Position numbers and translations under genes: made by a program
The notes under the pieces: model-generated
Database searches by the model: none
The model's input: the letters and a program-made list of their open reading frames with translations, nothing else
What the model was told of the DNA's origin: nothing
Assembly (NCBI RefSeq): GCF_007290395.2
Contig: NZ_CP041656.2
Coordinates: 6,138,001 to 6,202,000 of the forward strand
Source: Bradyrhizobium cosmicum
GTDB lineage: Bacteria > Pseudomonadota > Alphaproteobacteria > Rhizobiales > Xanthobacteraceae
Direction: 5' to 3'
Length of the DNA stretch: 64,000 bases
In this document: one piece after another, positions 17,742-27,267 of the stretch
Layout: each line of letters starts with the position of its first letter
How positions within the stretch are numbered: position 1 is the stretch's first letter

Positions 17742-18707
17742 TCACGCCTTGAGCAGCCGCACCCGCGTGCCCCAGGGATCGACGGCCTCCACGCCGTTCG
17801 CAAGCGTGGTGAGCTGTGCACCGCCCTTGCGCAGGCGTTCCTCCTGCGCGGCGAGGATGTCCTGCTTCGCCGTCACCAGCGAGAACCAGGCAAGGCCGGT
17901 GGTGGCATCGTCGCGCTGGCCGGCGCCCTGGCTCTGCCAGACATTCATGCCGAGGTGATGATGATAGCGGCCCGACGACAGGAACGCGGCGCCGTTGCGC
18001 TTGCGGGTTGGATCGAGGCCGATCGTGCCGTGATAGAAGCTCTCGGCCTGCGCGAGATCGCCGACGCGCAGATGCATGTGGCCGACGCGCAAGCCCTCCG
18101 GCGCCCTGGCAAAGTCGGCGACGCGCGTGTTGGTCAGCGACAGCAGGTCGGGGATATTGAGCTCGTCGGTCGCCATCTTCACGCTGCCCTCGCTCCACTG
18201 CCATTGCGAGGGATCGCGGTCGGCATAGACCTCGATGCCGTTACCTTCGGGATCGTCGAGATAGACGGACTCGCTGACGAGGTGATCGGCAAAGCCCGAC
18301 AGCGGCACGCGATGCGAGGCGGCTGCGACCAGCCAGCGCGCGAGGTCCTTTCGCGTCGGCATCAGGAAGGCGGTGTGGTAGAGGCCGGCGGCGTTGCGCG
18401 GCTCGATCACTGCATCGGGGCGGGCTTCCAGAACCAGCAGCGCAACACCACCTGCGCCGAGCCTGGCCACGCCGGCGGAGCGCTCCATCACGGTGAGCCC
18501 GATCACGTCGCGATAGTAGTCGGCGACCTTGTCGAGGTTCTTCACCCGCAGCGTCACCATGCCGACCCGCATCGGCGTCCGGCTGGCATAGGTCGGTCCG
18601 CCGCCCTGCGGCATCCCCTCGGCACGCGCCGCGGCCGCGGCCGCCATTGCGAGCGATGTCGCGCCGGTCAATTGAAGCAGGGTGCGGCGGGTGAGGTCGA
18701 TGGTCAT
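17742..18707 (-). CDS. Tat-exported VOC (glyoxalase/extradiol dioxygenase fold) protein
   Basis: 321 residues. A twin-arginine signal (LTRRTLLQLTGATSLAMAAA, cleavage after about residue 30) precedes two vicinal-oxygen-chelate modules: about 46-150 (VGMVTLRVKNLDKVADYY through VYLDDPEGNGIEVYAD) and 200-315 (VGHMHLRVGDLAQAESFYH through VEAVDPWGTRV). His in HTAF and HMHL and Glu in IEVY are possible metal ligands. The domain order resembles CatE-type catechol 2,3-dioxygenase. Tat export means it would be folded with its metal in the cytoplasm and act in the periplasm, which is rare for this fold. The substrate is unknown. Confidence 0.85.
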   Translation of the reverse strand: MTIDLTRRTLLQLTGATSLAMAAAAAARAEGMPQGGGPTYASRTPMRVGMVTLRVKNLDKVADYYRDVIGLTVMERSAGVARLGAGGVALLVLEARPDAVIEPRNAAGLYHTAFLMPTRKDLARWLVAAASHRVPLSGFADHLVSESVYLDDPEGNGIEVYADRDPSQWQWSEGSVKMATDELNIPDLLSLTNTRVADFARAPEGLRVGHMHLRVGDLAQAESFYHGTIGLDPTRKRNGAAFLSSGRYHHHLGMNVWQSQGAGQRDDATTGLAWFSLVTAKQDILAAQEERLRKGGAQLTTLANGVEAVDPWGTRVRLLKA

Positions 18708-18880
18708 CAGTCAGGGCTCGCTTGAGGCCATTTGCTGCAGTATCGGCATTGCTACACGTTCCCGTGAGCGCCTCCCAATCACATGTTCGTCGGCCGTAGC
18801 CCTGCGGGGCACTGGCCACAAGGGCAGTTTCGCAATCCTTCGCGGCATCCCAGATTGGAGGCAGCTTAAAGGAGCATCCC

Positions 18881-19747
18881 ATGGCCGATTCCACGCCTCT
18901 GTCTTCATTGTCGTCCGCGCTCGCGGATGTCGTGGCGCGCACCGCGCCGTCCGTCGTCTCCGTGCACTCGCATCGCTCCCGCGCCACCGGCTTCGTCTGG
19001 AAGCCCGGCCTGATCGTCACCGCCGACGAAGCGCTGGCCGACGAGGGCGAGGTACAGATCGGCCTCCCCGACGGCAGCACGGTCGCCGCGACGATCGCCG
19101 GCCGCGACCACACCACCGACATCGCGCTGTTGCGCGCCGACACCGATCTGGCCCCGGTCAAGCTCGCCGCCACGGTCCCGCCCCTCGGTACGCTGTCGGT
19201 CGTGGTCGCTACCGATCGCGACGCGCCGAGCGCGGCGCTCGGCATGGTGTCGGCATCCGGCAAGGGCTGGCGCTCCTTGCGTGGCGGCGACATCGATGCC
19301 CGGATCGAACTCGACGCGCGCCTGCGCTTCGGCCAGCAAGGCGGGCTTGCACTCGATGCAGCGGGCGAGGCCTACGGCATGGCGGTGCTCGGACCGCGGC
19401 GGGTGCTCGTCATTCCCACGGCGACGATCGCGCGCGTTGCGGCGCAGCTCGAGACGCGCGGCCGTATCGCGCGCGGCTATCTCGGCCTCGGGCTGCAGCC
19501 GGTGCGGCTCGACGACGGCATGGGCGCGATGGTGATGAATGTCGACCAGGCCGGGCCGTCCGCCACCGCCGGCATTCGCCAGGGTGACGTGATCATCGCG
19601 GTCAACGATCAGAAGTTATCCGGCGTGCGCGCGCTGTCACGCACGCTCGGCCCGGCAAGCGTCGGCGCCGTGGTCGATGTCTCTGCACGCCGCGGCGGCG
19701 AGCCGGTCAGCTTCAAGGTCACGGTCGGCGAGAGGCCGGAGGCGTGA
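18881..19747 (+). CDS. HtrA/DegP-like protein with PDZ domain, catalytic triad lost
   Basis: 288 residues with a trypsin-like domain (about 10-190) and one PDZ domain (about 195-285: IARGYLGLGLQPV, then ATAGIRQGDVIIAVNDQ). The usual TNAHVV has become TADEAL, placing Glu50 at the catalytic His. The Asp is kept (HTTDIALL, Asp80). The usual GNSGG has become GQQGG, placing Gln153 at the nucleophilic Ser. It is therefore expected to be proteolytically dead. There is no signal peptide, so it should be cytoplasmic, unlike DegP. It overlaps the following LuxR-type gene by four bases and probably works with it, for example as a peptide-binding sensor or scaffold (inference). Confidence 0.88.
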   Translation: MADSTPLSSLSSALADVVARTAPSVVSVHSHRSRATGFVWKPGLIVTADEALADEGEVQIGLPDGSTVAATIAGRDHTTDIALLRADTDLAPVKLAATVPPLGTLSVVVATDRDAPSAALGMVSASGKGWRSLRGGDIDARIELDARLRFGQQGGLALDAAGEAYGMAVLGPRRVLVIPTATIARVAAQLETRGRIARGYLGLGLQPVRLDDGMGAMVMNVDQAGPSATAGIRQGDVIIAVNDQKLSGVRALSRTLGPASVGAVVDVSARRGGEPVSFKVTVGERPEA

Positions 19748-20115
19748 GCGGCGACACCACGCCGGAGATCGTGCTGTCGCTGGAGATCGACGACCCGGCC
19801 CTCTCCGATCGCCTCGCGGCTCTGCTCGGCAGTGTCGCGGGACTTCGCCTTGCCGCGCCCGGCGAGACCGCCGCGGCGACGATCGTTGCCCGCGATCCGC
19901 GCAGCATGCCCGATGACATCACACTGACCCAGCGCGAACTCGACGTGCTCGCATTGATGGCCGAGGGCGCCTCCAACAAGATGATCGCACGCCGGCTCGG
20001 CATCTCCGTGCACACGGTGAAATTCCACGTCGGCTCGCTGCTCGACAAGCTCGACGCCACCGGCCGCACCGACGCGGTGGCGCATGCGGCGCGCCGCGGC
20101 GTGATCGAGCTCTAG
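19744..20115 (+). CDS. LuxR-type HTH protein with truncated receiver-like N-terminus
   Basis: 123 residues. The C-terminal 62 form a NarL/LuxR helix-turn-helix (LTQRELDVLALMAEGASNK, then ISVHTVKFHVGSLL). The N-terminal 55 look like the first half of a receiver domain (VLSLEIDDPALSDRLAALLG) but stop before the phosphorylated Asp and the Lys region, so control by phosphorylation is not possible in the normal way. The GTG start overlaps the stop of the HtrA-like gene (GTGA), which implies translational coupling. Likely a DNA-binding protein whose input is the partner protein. Converges on tex. Confidence 0.9.
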   Translation: MSGDTTPEIVLSLEIDDPALSDRLAALLGSVAGLRLAAPGETAAATIVARDPRSMPDDITLTQRELDVLALMAEGASNKMIARRLGISVHTVKFHVGSLLDKLDATGRTDAVAHAARRGVIEL

Positions 20116-20125
20116 GCAGCGCGCC

Positions 20126-22462
20126 TCACGCGCGCTTGCCGCCGTTCTTCTCGGCCGCGCGCCGCATCGCTTCGGCGAGGGCGCCGCCGCCGCCGGAGGA
20201 CTCCTGTTTGCGCGGCGCCGACGACGTCATGCGGGCGGGATTGCGCGTGCTGTTGTCGCGCTGCATGCCGGGCGCGTCCTTCTTGGCGCCGACCTCGTCG
20301 TCGAGCCGCAGCGTCAATGAGATACGCTTGCGGGCGACCTCGAAATCCAGCACCTTGACCTTGACGATGTCACCGGGCTTCACCACCTCGCGCGGGTCCT
20401 TGATGTAGGTCTTCGACATCGCCGAGATGTGCACGAGGCCGTCCTGGTGCACGCCGATGTCGACGAAGGCGCCGAAGGCGGCGACGTTGGTCACGGTACC
20501 CTCGAGGATCATGCCCTTCTGGAGATGCTTGATCTCCTCGACGCCTTCCTTGAACACCGCGGCCTTGAACGCCGGACGCGGGTCGCGGCCGGGCTTTTCC
20601 AGCTCGCGCAGGATGTCGGTGACGGTCGGCAAACCAAAAGTCTCGTCGACGAAATCCTTCGGCTTCAGCGTGCGCACGATCTCGCTAGAGCCGATCAGCG
20701 CCTTGATGTCGCTCTTGGTCGCGGCGAGAATCCGGCGCACCACCGGATAGGCTTCCGGATGCACGCCGGAGGCGTCGAGCGGGTCTTCGCCGCCGAGGAT
20801 GCGCAGGAAGCCGGCGCACTGCTCGAACGCCTTCGGCCCGAGCCGCGGCACCTCCTTCAGCGCCTTGCGCGACTTGAACGGGCCGTTGGCGTCACGATGC
20901 GCCACGATGCTCTGTGCGAGACCCGAGCCGACGCCCGACACGCGCGCCAGCAGCGGCGCGGACGCGGTGTTGACGTTGACGCCGACCGCGTTCACGCAGT
21001 CTTCCACCACCGCATCGAGCGATTTTGCAAGCTTGGCCTGGCCGAGGTCGTGCTGATACTGGCCGACGCCGATCGCCTTGGGCTCGATCTTGACGAGCTC
21101 GGCGAGCGGATCCTGCAGGCGGCGCGCGATCGAGACCGCGCCGCGCAGGGTGACGTCGAGACCGGGCAGTTCCTCCGAGGCGAAAGCCGAGGCCGAATAC
21201 ACCGACGCACCGGCTTCCGACACCACGATCTTGGTCATCTTCAGCTCGGCGAGGCCCTTGACGAGATCGCCCGCGAGCTTGTCGGTTTCGCGCGAGGCGG
21301 TGCCGTTGCCGATCGCGATCAGCTCGACGCGATGCTTCAGCGCCAGCTTGCCGAGGATCGCGAGCGCCTCGTTCCACTGCCGCTGTGGCTCGTGCGGATA
21401 GATCACGGCGGTATCGACCACCTTGCCGGTCGCGTCGGTGACGGCGACCTTGACGCCGGTGCGGAAGCCGGGATCGAGCCCCATGGTGACGCGGGTGCCG
21501 GCCGGCGCGGCCAGCAGCAGGTCGCGCAAATTCGACGCGAACACGCGCACCGCCTCGGTCTCGGCCGCGTTCCACAGCCGCATGCGAAGATCGATGTTGA
21601 GGTGCACCTGAATCTTGGTGCGCCAGGCCCAGCGCACGGTGTCGATCAGCCAGCGGTCGCCGGGGCGCTTGAGGTCGGCGATGCCAAACCGCTTCATGAT
21701 CTTCAGCTCGTAGACTCCAGGCACGCCCGGCGGCGGCGGCTCTTCGGCCTGAATCTGCAGATCGAGGATCTCTTCCTTCTCGCCGCGGAACATCGCGAGG
21801 ATGCGGTGCGAGGGCAGCTTGGTCAGCGGCTCAGAGAATTCGAAATAGTCGGCGAACTTCTCGCCGTCGGTCTTCTTGCCGTCGCGCACCTTGGAGGCCA
21901 TGCGCGCATTGGTCCAGACATCTTCGCGCAACGCACCGATCAGGTCGGCGTCCTCGTCGAAGCGCTCGACCAGGATAGCACGGGCGCCATCGAGTGCGGC
22001 GGCGGCATCCGCGACGCCCTTCTCGGCATTGACGAAGGTTTCGGCTACGACTTTCGGATCGTTGCCGGGCTCCGCCATGAGCTGATTGGCGAGCGGCTCG
22101 AGGCCGGCTTCCTTGGCGATCTCGGCCTTGGTGCGGCGCTTCGGCTTGAACGGCAGATAGATGTCTTCCAGACGCGCCTTGCTGTCGGCGGCGAGGATGG
22201 CGGCCTCCAGCGCGGCATCGAGCTTGCCCTGCTCGCGGACCGATTCGAGGATGGCCTTGCGGCGGTCTTCCAGCTCGCGCAGGTAACCCAGGCGCTCCTC
22301 CAGGGTGCGCAATTGCGCGTCGTCGAGCGCACCGGTCGCTTCCTTGCGGTAGCGCGCGATGAAGGGAACCGTGGCGCCACCGTCGAGCAGCGTCACCGTC
22401 GCCTCGACCTGCTCCGCCCGGACCCCAAGCTCCTGCGCAATTTTCTGGTTGATATTTGCCAC
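20126..22462 (-). CDS. tex: Tex family RNA-binding transcription accessory protein
   Basis: A 778-residue Tex protein with the full domain order: N-terminal helical region ([20 protein letters not shown] near 32-51), the YqgF/RNase H-like domain ([17 protein letters not shown]), tandem helix-hairpin-helix motifs ([18 protein letters not shown]), and a C-terminal S1 RNA-binding domain ([20 protein letters not shown] near 660-680), ending in a basic, Gly-rich tail. Tex binds nucleic acid and affects transcription and stress survival. The start is GTG 22462, seven bases after GAGGGA. The opposite strand also has a very long open frame, but that is a shadow of the codon bias. Confidence 0.95.
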   Translation of the reverse strand: MANINQKIAQELGVRAEQVEATVTLLDGGATVPFIARYRKEATGALDDAQLRTLEERLGYLRELEDRRKAILESVREQGKLDAALEAAILAADSKARLEDIYLPFKPKRRTKAEIAKEAGLEPLANQLMAEPGNDPKVVAETFVNAEKGVADAAAALDGARAILVERFDEDADLIGALREDVWTNARMASKVRDGKKTDGEKFADYFEFSEPLTKLPSHRILAMFRGEKEEILDLQIQAEEPPPPGVPGVYELKIMKRFGIADLKRPGDRWLIDTVRWAWRTKIQVHLNIDLRMRLWNAAETEAVRVFASNLRDLLLAAPAGTRVTMGLDPGFRTGVKVAVTDATGKVVDTAVIYPHEPQRQWNEALAILGKLALKHRVELIAIGNGTASRETDKLAGDLVKGLAELKMTKIVVSEAGASVYSASAFASEELPGLDVTLRGAVSIARRLQDPLAELVKIEPKAIGVGQYQHDLGQAKLAKSLDAVVEDCVNAVGVNVNTASAPLLARVSGVGSGLAQSIVAHRDANGPFKSRKALKEVPRLGPKAFEQCAGFLRILGGEDPLDASGVHPEAYPVVRRILAATKSDIKALIGSSEIVRTLKPKDFVDETFGLPTVTDILRELEKPGRDPRPAFKAAVFKEGVEEIKHLQKGMILEGTVTNVAAFGAFVDIGVHQDGLVHISAMSKTYIKDPREVVKPGDIVKVKVLDFEVARKRISLTLRLDDEVGAKKDAPGMQRDNSTRNPARMTSSAPRKQESSGGGGALAEAMRRAAEKNGGKRA

Positions 22463-22842
22463 GCGAGAATCCCTCTATTCCAAGCACGCAAGGCGGCGGC
22501 GAACCACCGGCTGCGGGACGCCGCTTATGGACCAACCAAGGTTGATTCATCAAGGTGCGGCGCGTAACCGTCGACAGAGGAATTTTTGTCGAATCGATGC
22601 GATCTCGCCATAATCGTGAATTTGCCGCTGCGTCGGTCATTGTGTTCGTGTCCGGACGCGCTGCAACGCTCTTGCGTTGCGGCGCAGAGCCGGGAGCCAG
22701 GAAGCGACACGGGTGCACTCGGCGAGATGGGCCCCGGCTCTGCAGCGCACCGTCGCACCGGACGATGCTTCGCATCGCCGGGGAGACGCTGCGCTGCGTC
22801 CGGGGCGCGAGAGCGGAGTGGGTCGCGCGCACTCTCCCCCTC
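22463..22842. other. Gene-free stretch upstream of tex, with degenerate repeat pieces
   Basis: No convincing gene is seen here. The first 170 bases are A/T-richer and probably hold the tex promoter. Bases 22659-22815 consist of short complementary pieces (GCTGCAACGC/GCGTTGCGGC, and GGCCCCGGCTC facing CGTCCGGGGCG) that look like one or two decayed palindromic elements, directly followed by a perfect one at 22843. Confidence 0.5.
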
Positions 22843-22920
22843 GTCATTGCGAGCGCCGCGAAGCAATCCAGAATCCCTCTGCGGAAAGACTCTGGATTGC
22901 TTCGCGGCGCTCGCAATGAC
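22843..22920. repeat. Palindromic intergenic repeat, family D, perfect 30-bp arms
   Basis: Arms 22843-22872 and 22891-22920 are exact reverse complements over 30 bases, beginning GTCATTGCGAGCGCCGCGAA, around an 18-base loop. A second, less perfect copy lies at 61093-61176. This is one of the commonest palindromic words in Bradyrhizobium-type genomes. Confidence 0.9.
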
Positions 22921-23115
22921 TGAGCATGAGGCAATGGCGCCGCTCTTTCGGTTCGCACCTTGAATCTCAGACACGCCTTCGCATCCTCGCGGCGTGTTTC
23001 GCTCGAGCTTTGCCTGTTCATAAGCCGGGATGCGCGCCATACTGTTGCACTTGACAGACGCCTCCGTTCCACGCCTGTTTGCTCCGGCCGGACCACCACA
23101 CTCCGAGGACCAGTC

Positions 23116-24222
23116 ATGCCAGCCACATCGGTCGGCGTCTTCAAGATCGCCACCAGGGGCCCCGGCGACGTTTCCGGCCTCATGGCCATGATCGTTTCAG
23201 GCGCGATCGACGCGGCATCGATCCTGGCGATCCTCGGCAAGACCGAGGGCAATGGCGGCGTCAACGACTTTACCCGGGAATATGCGGTGGCCGCGCTGTG
23301 CACGGCGCTGTCGCCGCGGCTCGGCCTTTCCGCGCACGAGGTCGAGCAGCGCATCGCCTTCGTGATGTCGGGCGGCACCGAGGGGGTGCTCAGCCCGCAT
23401 ATCACCGTGTTCACGCGGCAAGAGATCGATCGGCCAGCAGCGGGTCTGTCCGGCAAGCGCCTGAGCATCGGCATGGCCCACACCCGCGACTTCCTGCCCG
23501 AAGAGCTCGGCCGCTCGGCACAGATCGCCGAGACGGCGAAAGCCGTGAAGGCCGCGATGGCGGATGCCGGCATTTCCGAACCGGCCGACGTCCATTTCGT
23601 GCAGATCAAGTGCCCGCTGCTCACCAGCGACCGCGTCGCGGCGGCAAACGCGCGCGGCAACAAGACCGCAACGACAAGTGCGTACAGCTCGATGGCCTAT
23701 TCGCGGGGTGCTTCCGCGCTCGGGGTTGCGGTCGCGCTCGGCGAAATCGCCTCCGACATCGGCGACGACGACGTACTGCGCCGCTATGATCTGTTCTCGA
23801 AGGTCGCCTCGACCTCGTCCGGGATCGAACTGATGCACAACGTCGTCATCGTGCTCGGCAATTCGGCATCTTCGGCGAGCGAATTCGAGATCGGGCATGC
23901 TGTGATGGGCGATGCGATCGACGCCGCGGCGGTGATGGCGGCATTGAGGAGCGTCGGGCTCGGTGCAGATCCGCAGCCGGGCCGCGAGCTCGTCAACATC
24001 TTCGCCAAGGCCGAGGCGTCGCCTGATGGCAGCGTGCGCGGCTTCCGCCACACCATGCTGGAAGATACCGACATCAGTTCGACACGCCATGCCCGCGCTG
24101 CGGTCGGCGGCCTGATCGCGGGCCTTGCCGGCACCGGCGCGATTTATGTTTCCGGCGGCGCCGAGCATCAGGGTCCGGCTGGCGGTGGGCCGGTTGCGGT
24201 GGTCGCCCGACTGGCTTACTGA
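23116..24222 (+). CDS. Cyanuric acid amidohydrolase/barbiturase family enzyme
   Basis: 368 residues, the normal length of the ring-opening amidohydrolases AtzD/TrzD and barbiturase. The threefold repeated Ser-containing loops of this fold are all visible: SGGTEGVLSPH near 85, SSMAYSRGASALG near 195, and GGAEHQGPAGGGP near the C-terminus. These enzymes open the ring of cyanuric acid or barbituric acid in the cytoplasm, allowing use of the nitrogen. Which substrate applies cannot be decided by eye. GAGGA eight bases upstream supports ATG 23116; the open frame to 22960 runs into intergenic sequence. An amidase gene follows after 108 bases. Confidence 0.9.
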   Translation: MPATSVGVFKIATRGPGDVSGLMAMIVSGAIDAASILAILGKTEGNGGVNDFTREYAVAALCTALSPRLGLSAHEVEQRIAFVMSGGTEGVLSPHITVFTRQEIDRPAAGLSGKRLSIGMAHTRDFLPEELGRSAQIAETAKAVKAAMADAGISEPADVHFVQIKCPLLTSDRVAAANARGNKTATTSAYSSMAYSRGASALGVAVALGEIASDIGDDDVLRRYDLFSKVASTSSGIELMHNVVIVLGNSASSASEFEIGHAVMGDAIDAAAVMAALRSVGLGADPQPGRELVNIFAKAEASPDGSVRGFRHTMLEDTDISSTRHARAAVGGLIAGLAGTGAIYVSGGAEHQGPAGGGPVAVVARLAY

Positions 24223-24330
24223 CGCAGAGACCTCTCCGCCCGGCGCAACCCTGCCCCTCGCGCCGGCTCAGTTGATTCACGCGGGCCCTTGCGAAAAAGG
24301 TGATGCCGCACCTCAAGGGATTATGACTTC

Positions 24331-25800
24331 ATGACTTTGCCGATGAGCTGGAACGAATGGGCGCAGCACGATGGCGTTGGGCTGGCGGCGCGCGTCCGCA
24401 AGGGTGAGCTGACGGCGAAGGAATTGGCGCGCCAGGCGGCCGCAGGCGTGGCCAAGGTCAATCCGGCGCTGTCGGGCGTGGTCGAGCTGTTCGAGGACGT
24501 GATCGCCGATCCGGCCAAGGACGGCGCCAATCTCGGCGGCGCGTTCGCCGGCCTGCCCTTCCTGATGAAGGACCTCGGGCCGACCATGAAGGGCCGGCTG
24601 CAGGAGATGGGCTCGCTGCTGATGCGCGGCAATCGCGCTGCGGCCGACACGTTCCTGACCGGTAAATTCCGCCAGGCCGGCCTCAATTTGATCGGCCGCA
24701 CAACGACGCCGGAATTCGGCGTGTGCTCTTCGGCCGACAATCCCGCCGTGTACGTCACGCGCAATCCCTGGAATACCGACTACACCACCTGCGGCTCGTC
24801 GGCAGGCAGTGCCGCGATGGTCGCGGCCGGCGTGGTGCCGATCGCGCATGCGACCGACGGCGGCGGCTCGATCCGCATTCCCGCCGGGGTCAACGGCAAT
24901 ATCGGCTTGAAAGTGTCGCGCGGCGTGTTCTCGCTCGCCCCGCACATGTCCGATCTCACCGGCCTCGTCTCGATCCAGGGCTGCCAGTCGCGCAGCGTGC
25001 GCGACACCGCCGCCTTCGTCGACCACGCCCGCGGACCTGCGCCCGGCGAATTCATGCCGTTCTGGACCACGGCGCAGCCCTATTCGGAGATGATCAAGCG
25101 CGATCCGTCGAAGTTGCGCATCGCGCTGTCGCATACCTGGGGCGACTACACCGCGACGCCGGAGATCGCCGCCGAGCTGGAGAAGACCGGCCGCTTCCTC
25201 GAAGGTCTCGGCCATCACGTCGACTACGCTCTGCCAGAGCTCGACTTCCGCGCCGCGTTCGAGGCGCAGACGATGTGCTACGTTTCGAACTTCGCGGTGG
25301 TGATCTCCAACATGCTCGCCGCACGTGGGTTGGACAAGCCGCCGGAAGATCTGATCGAGCCCATGAACATCCGGATCTGGGAAGCCGGCCGCAACACCAG
25401 CTTCGCCGAGCGGGCGAAGATGCAGGGCGTGTTCAACACGACCTCGCGCGGTTTCGGCGCGTTCTTCGAGCAGTGGGACGTGATCCTGACGCCGATCACC
25501 GCGCTGCCGACGCCGAAGGTCGGCACCAGGGAATATCTCACCATCTCCGACAATCCTGATGTGCTCGACTGGTTCGGCAATCTCTGGCGCTTCTTCGCCT
25601 TCACCCCGCTCGCAAACCTCTGCGGCATGCCCGCGATCTCGATGCCGATGGCGAGCCAGGATCACGGCCTGCCGCTCGGTATCCAGGCGATCGCCAAGCA
25701 GGCCAATGACGGCCTCCTGCTGCAACTCGCCGCCCAGATCGAGCGCGCGCTCGACGGCAAGTGGAACGATGGCAAGAAGCCGAAGGTGCATGTGAGCTGA
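24331..25800 (+). CDS. Amidase-signature family amidohydrolase (NylA-like)
   Basis: 489 residues with the full Ser-cisSer-Lys triad: Lys80 in FLMKDLG, the cis-Ser in TTCGSSAGSAAM (156-157), and the nucleophile Ser180 in HATDGGGSIRIPAG. The layout and RNPWN spacing recall 6-aminohexanoate-cyclic-dimer hydrolase (NylA)-type amidases more than AtzE/AtzF. It is cytoplasmic and hydrolyses an amide or ureide. Lying downstream of the cyanurate/barbiturate hydrolase on the same strand, it may process the linear product (carboxybiuret or ureidomalonate), but no AtzG-like small subunit is present. Substrate inferred from context only. Confidence 0.88.
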   Translation: MTLPMSWNEWAQHDGVGLAARVRKGELTAKELARQAAAGVAKVNPALSGVVELFEDVIADPAKDGANLGGAFAGLPFLMKDLGPTMKGRLQEMGSLLMRGNRAAADTFLTGKFRQAGLNLIGRTTTPEFGVCSSADNPAVYVTRNPWNTDYTTCGSSAGSAAMVAAGVVPIAHATDGGGSIRIPAGVNGNIGLKVSRGVFSLAPHMSDLTGLVSIQGCQSRSVRDTAAFVDHARGPAPGEFMPFWTTAQPYSEMIKRDPSKLRIALSHTWGDYTATPEIAAELEKTGRFLEGLGHHVDYALPELDFRAAFEAQTMCYVSNFAVVISNMLAARGLDKPPEDLIEPMNIRIWEAGRNTSFAERAKMQGVFNTTSRGFGAFFEQWDVILTPITALPTPKVGTREYLTISDNPDVLDWFGNLWRFFAFTPLANLCGMPAISMPMASQDHGLPLGIQAIAKQANDGLLLQLAAQIERALDGKWNDGKKPKVHVS

Positions 25801-25840
25801 AAGACCGCGATCGCATCGAGAAGCGATCGCGCCTCCCACC

Positions 25841-26161
25841 TCAGTTCTTCACCATCGGAATTTCCTCCGCTGTCGGCTGCTGCTGCCCCTGCCTGAACAT
25901 CGCCAGCGCCTTGTCGAGCGCCTCGCGCAGGGCAAGCGCCGCGGCCACGCTGCAACGTAAGTGTGCGGTCTGGACCACATCGACCCTGACGGCGGCGCCG
26001 ACCGGCATCAGCAAGTTCGCGGCGAGCTCGATCTGGATCGCGCCGTTGTGATGGCCGAAGCAGGAGGCGCCGTCGAAATAGATGATCGGCGCCCGCTCGG
26101 CGCTGGAGCTCGAAATGGTGACTGGCCCCTGGCTGGTGGCGGGCGTTTCGGGATCGGCCAT
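25841..26161 (-). CDS. Conserved hypothetical protein, 106 residues
   Basis: A 106-residue soluble protein with no signal peptide or membrane segment. The core APIIYFDGASCFGHHNGAIQ looks like a beta-rich ligand or assembly motif, followed by a helical C-terminus (AAALALREALDKALAMFR) and an acidic tail. CAAGGAGAGCCC just before ATG 26161 is a strong ribosome binding site, so it is probably real. The pattern is reminiscent of small rhizobial proteins of unknown function. It is convergent with the amidase and divergent from the thioesterase gene. Confidence 0.7.
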   Translation of the reverse strand: MADPETPATSQGPVTISSSSAERAPIIYFDGASCFGHHNGAIQIELAANLLMPVGAAVRVDVVQTAHLRCSVAAALALREALDKALAMFRQGQQQPTAEEIPMVKN

Positions 26162-26276
26162 GGGCTCTCCTTGGGCTGGTCGACGGACGAAGCGCCCACC
26201 ATCGTTGCTTCGGCCCGCCGTGTCGAGGCCTGTTCGGGCTTTTGCGCGACGCCCGACACTGGTCTAGAACGTTGGC

Positions 26277-27200
26277 ATGTCCAGCTCATCGACGTCGAAC
26301 TCTCCGGCCACGCTCCCGTTCGAGGAACTTGCCGAAGCCATCAAGGGCCGCCGCTCCGATTACGGCCATATCAGCGGGCTCCAGCTCGACCGCTTCGCGC
26401 CGGCCGAGGCCTGGTCCAGCCTGCCCTACCGTCCGGTGTTCGTCGGCGACACCGAGACCGGCGTGCTGCATGGCGGCGTCGTCACCGCGATGCTGGACGA
26501 GAGCTGCGGCATGGCGGTGCAACTCGCGCTCGACGGCACGAGCGCGATCGCAACCCTCGATCTGCGCATCGATTACCAGAAGCCGGCCACGCCCGGTCTC
26601 GACATCAAGGCGCATTCGGTCTGCTACCGCACCACCCGCTCGATCGCCTTCGTGCGCTCCACCGCCTATCAGGAGTCCGAGGACGATCCAGTCGCCACCG
26701 CAACCGCCTGCTTCATGATCGGCGCCAACCGCACCAACATGCTGGCCGACCGCAGGATGGATGCGCGCAGCATTCCGACGCTGGAGGCGCCGGACGATCC
26801 GGACGGCCCGTTCGCGAGCAGCCCGTTCGCGCGCGCCCTCGGCATTCGCGTCAACGACGACGGCACGCTGACGATGCCGTTCTCGCCGCAGATCATCGGC
26901 AATCCGATCCTGCCCGCGATCCATGGCGGCATGACCGGCGCCTTCCTCGAAACCACCGCGATTTTCGGCGTGAGGCGCGAGCTCGGCATCGCCGCGCTGC
27001 CCAAGCCGATCGGCCTCACCGTCAACTATCTCCGCTCCGGCCGCGCGCTCGACACCTTCGCCAACGTCTCGATCGTGAAGCAGGGCCGGCGCATCGTCGC
27101 CTTCGAGGCGCGGGCCTGGCAAGACAACGCGAACAAGCCGATCGCCTCCGCCTTCGGTCATTTCATGCTGCGGCCAACGCCCGGAAACGACGAGGAATAG
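26277..27200 (+). CDS. Tandem hotdog (PaaI-like) acyl-CoA thioesterase
   Basis: 307 residues made of two hotdog domains: about 15-150 (GVLHGGVVTAMLDESCGMAVQ) and 165-300 (PAIHGGMTGAFLETTAIFGV). Each carries the HGG signature that binds the thioester and a nearby acidic residue. Two hotdogs in one chain form a pseudo-dimer, so two or three chains would make the usual four- or six-domain assembly. It hydrolyses an acyl-CoA in the cytoplasm; aryl-CoA is the common PaaI substrate class. The divergent promoter region is shared with the 106-residue protein. Confidence 0.88.
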   Translation: MSSSSTSNSPATLPFEELAEAIKGRRSDYGHISGLQLDRFAPAEAWSSLPYRPVFVGDTETGVLHGGVVTAMLDESCGMAVQLALDGTSAIATLDLRIDYQKPATPGLDIKAHSVCYRTTRSIAFVRSTAYQESEDDPVATATACFMIGANRTNMLADRRMDARSIPTLEAPDDPDGPFASSPFARALGIRVNDDGTLTMPFSPQIIGNPILPAIHGGMTGAFLETTAIFGVRRELGIAALPKPIGLTVNYLRSGRALDTFANVSIVKQGRRIVAFEARAWQDNANKPIASAFGHFMLRPTPGNDEE

Positions 27201-27267
27201 GCTATTTTCCCTTGACGACCGGGGACCGGGCAACAACGATAGCGCGCTTTCTGCGAGAGGTATTGGG

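Noticed and set aside
20429..22567. A 712-codon open frame on the plus strand opposite tex
   Set aside because: It lies opposite a highly conserved gene, has no ribosome binding site, and its Arg/Gly/Asp-rich composition is typical of antisense frames in G+C-rich DNA.
23040..23080. TTGACA at 23051 as the -35 of the cyanurate hydrolase promoter
   Set aside because: No acceptable -10 hexamer lies 16 to 18 bases downstream.
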